Below are positions 60,301 to 64,000 of a DNA stretch of 64,000 bases, piece after piece. Position numbers and translations under genes: made by a program. The notes under the pieces were generated by a model. It was not told the DNA's origin. It saw only the letters and a list, made by a program, of their open reading frames with translations, and did not search any database. Origin of the DNA: Amorphophallus konjac (Eukaryota; Streptophyta; Magnoliopsida; Alismatales; Araceae). The number at the start of each line of letters is the position of its first letter. The first letter of the stretch is position 1. Location: positions 24,192-88,191 of the forward strand of contig JAHNEJ010001066.1 of assembly GCA_022559845.1 (NCBI GenBank). The letters run 5' to 3'.

Positions 60301-61695
60301 GTGCTTGACTCCAGTAAAAGATAAACCAGAATGTCCAGTAAAAGTCACTGAGCTAGAACTACAGTGAACATTGGCCTCATACTTGGCCAACCAATCTGCT
60401 CCTAGGATTACATCATAATCCTTCATATCCATGCAGACCAAATCTGCTGGAAAGTTCTGTTCACCAATCATAACCTTACTAGAAGGATAGAAATACTGGA
60501 TTGTTGATCTAGTGCCAATAGGGGTTGAAATCTCTAACGGAGTATTCATCAAAACAGGTTCCACAGCTAATAACTTAGCAAATCTCCGTGAAATAAAAGA
60601 ATGTGTTGCACCAGTATCAAAGAGAGCAAATGCGGGCATATCGATTATAGTAAGGGTACCTTCGACGAGTCCGCCATCATCAGAAATCCCAGTTTCATCT
60701 TCATGTAAAGCTTGAAGCTTGCCTTGTGGTTTCTTGAAGACTAGAGGTTTTGCCGGTGTAGCTTGCTCCGATATGAGAGGACAATTGGGGATACGGTGCT
60801 CCTTACTTCCACATCGCAAACAGGCGCCTTGCTTGCGCCAGCACTCCTCTATCTTGTGACCCGGACGATCACAATAGTTGCACACGCCCTTGAATGGAAC
60901 AATAGGGCCAGGCTTCTTGTCTTCATACCTCGGCATCTTGCCTTTCCACGATCCGGACCCGCTCCACGAACCAGGTCCACTAACATGCCTCTTCTTGGCA
61001 TACCCGGGTTTAACACTCCCGGAACCCGTAGGTAATTCTTTCTTGGTGCCTTTACCACAGATTCTTTCCGTCATTTCAAGAGTATCCTCCAGAACTTGCG
61101 CTTTCCTTACCATCTCGGAATAAGTGGAAATCTCCATCGGTGCCAATTGGTTGATATAATGAAGCTTCAATCCATTGAGAAAGCGCTTCGCCTTCATCTT
61201 CTCGGTGGAAATGAGATGTGTAGCATATCGAGAAAGCCGTGCAAATTGAGCCTCATACTCTGCCACGGACAAACCTCGCTGTTTCAAGGCCGTGAACTCT
61301 GCCGCTTTCTTCTCTTGCACTCTATCAGAAAAATACTTGCTGTTGAAGAATTCCTCGAACTCTTCCCACATAACTTGCCGATCACCGAGAGTTGCCTTGA
61401 TAGAATCCCACCAAGTACGTGCATCATGTTCCAGTTGAAAGGTGGACATAAGGACACGCTCCTGGTTGGTGCATTGCATAACTTCAAAGATTCTTCTCAT
61501 CTCATCTAGCCAGTGCTCGGCTTGGTCGGGGTCAGTCGAACCAGCGAATCTAGGCGGATTCATTCCGCAGAAGTTCCGGTATAGATCACCGGTGCCATGC
61601 TGTGCCGCTCCTGCCTGAGCTACTTGCTGAAGGGCCTGAGTAAGGCCTTGAACTGTACGCTGCAGGTTCCTCCATTCAGCACGATCAGCTGCCAT
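57301..61695 (-). pseudogene. TekE4 gag-pol polyprotein (five nonsense codons, no frameshift)
   Basis: Start at ATG 61695 (MAADRAEWR), one base after a TTTCCCTTGTAG acceptor-like site. Single frame of about 1465 codons: gag domain, two CCHC knuckles (CNYCDRPGHKIEEC, CLRCGSKEHRIPNC; about 60870-60780), protease LFDTGATHSF (about 60630), RT with FIDDIL (about 59620), RNase H, HHCC integrase finger (about 58550-58430), DDE core ([26 protein letters not shown]), and a C-terminal chromodomain ending RKRYPDLF. In-frame stops at 60019-60021, 59797-59799, 59206-59208, 58786-58788 and 58201-58203. Length and order match an intact Tekay polyprotein. It cannot be translated in full unless stops are read through, for which there is no evidence. 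Confidence 0.92.
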
Positions 61696-62006
61696 CTACA
61701 AGGGAAATAGATTACTTAGGTTTAATCAAGATAAATAGTTATACGATTAAGAAACGAACTTAACCCAAGTTCTACCCAATCTCATAGGTCAGGTCTAGAC
61801 TTTTACAAGGTTAGGGATCTAGTGCACCTAGACACGACCAAAACTCGGTACCTGGCGGAGGTAATCGGTCCGAAGACCACTCGCGCAAGTGTGCGACCTT
61901 CCCGATAGGCGTAGCCTAACGTTCGGACAACACCTTTTGATATACCGGTCATTGGGATGCAATGCAAGAAAACTTAAACTTAGGAAACCTAGGAATGTGA
62001 AACCTA
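61696..62006 (-). other. TekE4 leader between primer site and gag
   Basis: No gene. Untranslated leader ending in a pyrimidine tract and TGTAG at the gag ATG. Confidence 0.6.
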
Positions 62007-62008
62007 GG

Positions 62009-62020
62009 GCTCTGATACCA
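62009..62020 (-). other. Primer-binding site of TekE4
   Basis: The minus strand reads TGGTATCAGAGC, complementary to initiator-Met tRNA, 7 bases from the 5' LTR. Confidence 0.9.
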
Positions 62021-62027
62021 ACTAAAC

Positions 62028-64000
62028 TGTCACGCCCCGAACAAGGCGGAAGTATCGGGACGTACAGTTAGGGACACGCTAGCAAGAGAGGGAACTAAAT
62101 CAAAAATGATACACAAGTGCTACAAGATGGAATACTAAATGATCATTAACAAACCACAACTGATACAATAACCTCAAGTTTAACTTAATACAACTGGAAA
62201 TAATCAACCACTAAAACTCAATAACAAGACTGAGACTTAATACTCTCCAAAACACAACTAGAAGAAAGATAACACACTACTAACACACTAGAACTGATAC
62301 ACTCAAGACATCACTCCTGCCCTTCCCCATCGGTAAGCGCGTCACCTGAAAAGCCTGGAAAGGGGGAAAACACAACTATGAGCTGACGCTCAGTAGGAAA
62401 TAACAGACGGGTATAAGTGATTAACAGTTTAATTACATTTTAAAATGTCATGCTACAAATGATAAAACAATAAAAAGATAACGATAATATCACGAAACGG
62501 AATTTAAAGATCTTGCAAGGTCAAGAAATATAATGAATAGAATGGTAAGATAAGAATTTACTACAGGAGATAACGATAAGAAGTTGGCCATATCAAGTCA
62601 ATTCAAGTCATGTCAAGCACGCATGTATTTTCATTTCCACGTCCAAGTAATCAACAAGTAGAGTAACCACAAGTAGAGTATAGAACAGTAAAGAGTAAAA
62701 GTGAAACGTAGTAGCAAGTAATATAGAGAGTAGTGGAAAGAGTAGTGAGTAGTGGACAGTCCTAGATTTCACACATGTAATAGTACTGGTGCCAAATGCC
62801 ACACCTAGTCATTCACCTCCCCGGGGGTACACGTAGTGTTCGGGCGCTCTTCCCAGGACCAGACCGAGCCCTTATTTGTTTGCCAGGCATTGATTTCTTT
62901 GGATCAAAGATCCCACGAATCTAGACTTCCACAGTTTATGGCCAGAATTTCAAGGTTTAAGCTAAGTAGCAATAACAACATCAAGTAGGAAAGAGATTCA
63001 TTTCCAGAATTTCAAGGTAAGTATAATCATCAAGGAGATTGAAATCAAGTCACAATAAGAGTAAATCATGCTGCATTACTGTAGAACAGCGGCTATCAAT
63101 CAAGCTAAACAACATATTAATCCTAATCACCAAGTTAAGATATCATGATTAACCATTATCATTTGTATTAGCCAAAATGCCAACAAGCTAGAACAAGTTG
63201 TCAAGGTAAGAACAAGCTCTCACAGCGGTGAAATAGAATGCATTATCAGAGGTTTAGTTACACCATTAATCATTCATTAAGTGAGTTTCTATTTAATCAA
63301 TGTAAGTGTTGTAATGATGAGGGTGAACGGCATGTTCTTATGCTATGTTTGCAAGTAGGAACCAATGCAAATTTGAAATCAAGGAGGGTACATGAATAGG
63401 TCAAAAGTTCTTCAAAAATATACTTTCAGTGGGTCTAAGTTAAATGGGTTGATTCCCCACTGATTCGGATCCATCTTCGGTTCGAAAAACGAAGAAAATC
63501 GGGTTTCTGGTGTATGGGTCGACCCTTGGGGTCGACCCCTTCAGAAATGGGGTCTGCCAGCTGGGTGGGTCGACCCCTGGGGTCGACCCCACAAATTCTG
63601 CAGGAAGGGTCGACCCCTGGGGTCGACCCCTAAAATCCAGTGCAATGGGTCGACCCCAGGGGTCGACCCTATGCAGGGCCTGGATGGGTCGACCCCAGGG
63701 GTCGACCCTCGCGCCTGGGCCAAATGGGTCGACCCCAGGGGTCGACCCTCGGGCCTGCCAGGGCACCCAGAAAACGGGTCGACCCCTGGGGTCGACCCCT
63801 GCAAGAACAGCAACGGTCTCAAACGTATAATTCACCCAATTGAGGTCCAATTGAGTGGAAATCAAAACCACATGATCTAGGAATGTTAATAGACAATCTA
63901 GGGTCATAAAACTACAATTTTGAAACACGAATTGTTACAGAAATTGATTGAATCTCAACTTATACATGATCAATACATGAAAACCCTAGTTCCTGACCTA
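62028..64000 (-). repeat. TekE4 5' LTR, cut by window edge
   Basis: 1973 bp matching 53853 onward with few substitutions. Splice-like module with AG complement at 62346-62347. The missing part lies beyond the window. Confidence 0.92.
63516..63799. repeat. Seven-copy GTCGAC palindrome array in TekE4 5' LTR
   Basis: Same palindromes as at 55342-55676, but one roughly 50-bp unit fewer. The fourth palindrome has central A (63658), where the 3' LTR has T (55485). Confidence 0.85.

Larger units (their letters stand above)
53853..64000 (-). mobile_element. TekE4: minus-strand Tekay-type chromovirus (5' LTR runs off window)
   Basis: LTRs at 53853-57226 (3') and 62028-64000 (5', cut by the window edge), polypurine tract, gag-pol with chromodomain and initiator-Met primer site in canonical order on the minus strand. 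Inserted in TatD RNase H after CTTTG (53848-53852), the presumed target duplication. The visible LTR halves differ at few positions, so this is among the youngest insertions here. Confidence 0.9.

Overview
The window is repeat-rich nuclear DNA of a large-genome seed plant, probably an angiosperm; I cannot name the species. I see no cellular host gene, rRNA, tRNA or CRISPR array. Almost all of it is nested Ty3/Gypsy LTR retrotransposons of two lineages. Tat-type elements are recognised by a TGGCACGCCCGG primer-binding site or by a dual RNase H pol with a G-patch-like segment. Tekay/Del-type chromoviruses are recognised by an initiator-Met primer site TGGTATCAGAGC, a gag with two zinc knuckles and a C-terminal chromodomain. 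Names used below (TatA, TekA, TatC, LTR-B, TatD, TekR, TekE2, TekE3, TekE4) are mine.

Region by region. 1-20952: TatA, two tandem units of about 10.57 kb, read as internal / LTR (6791-10403) / internal / LTR (17362-20952). The internal part has no gag or pol. It holds a 79-bp minisatellite and a large antisense gene with a plant-mobile-domain (PMD)-like N-terminal half and a coiled-coil C-terminus. I resolve that gene into five exons with identical intron lengths in both copies. 20953-23529: 3' part of a Tekay LTR (TekA) that TatA interrupts. 23530-26666: decayed minus-strand gag (TatC). 26667-29520: LTR-B and an inverted Tat LTR fragment. 29521-33760: LTR and gag of TatD, whose protease-RT-RNase H resumes at 50371-53852. 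Between these halves sit a partial inverted Tekay LTR (TekR, 33761-35468), a full Tekay element (TekE2, 35469-46570) and a gag-only relative sharing its LTR (TekE3, to 50370). 53853-64000: TekE4, a minus-strand Tekay element inserted in TatD RNase H; its 5' LTR runs off the window.

Every long coding frame is broken, so the window records insertion, LTR-LTR recombination and decay. Most notable are: the spliced antisense PMD gene; GGCGCGCC arrays directly upstream of both the LTR promoter and the antisense promoter of TatA; arrays of CpG-rich short palindromes in the LTRs of several unrelated families; a conserved splice-site-like module 260-345 bp before the 3' end of four Tekay LTR families; a splice acceptor at the gag ATG in three Tekay elements; and a gag-only Tekay derivative.
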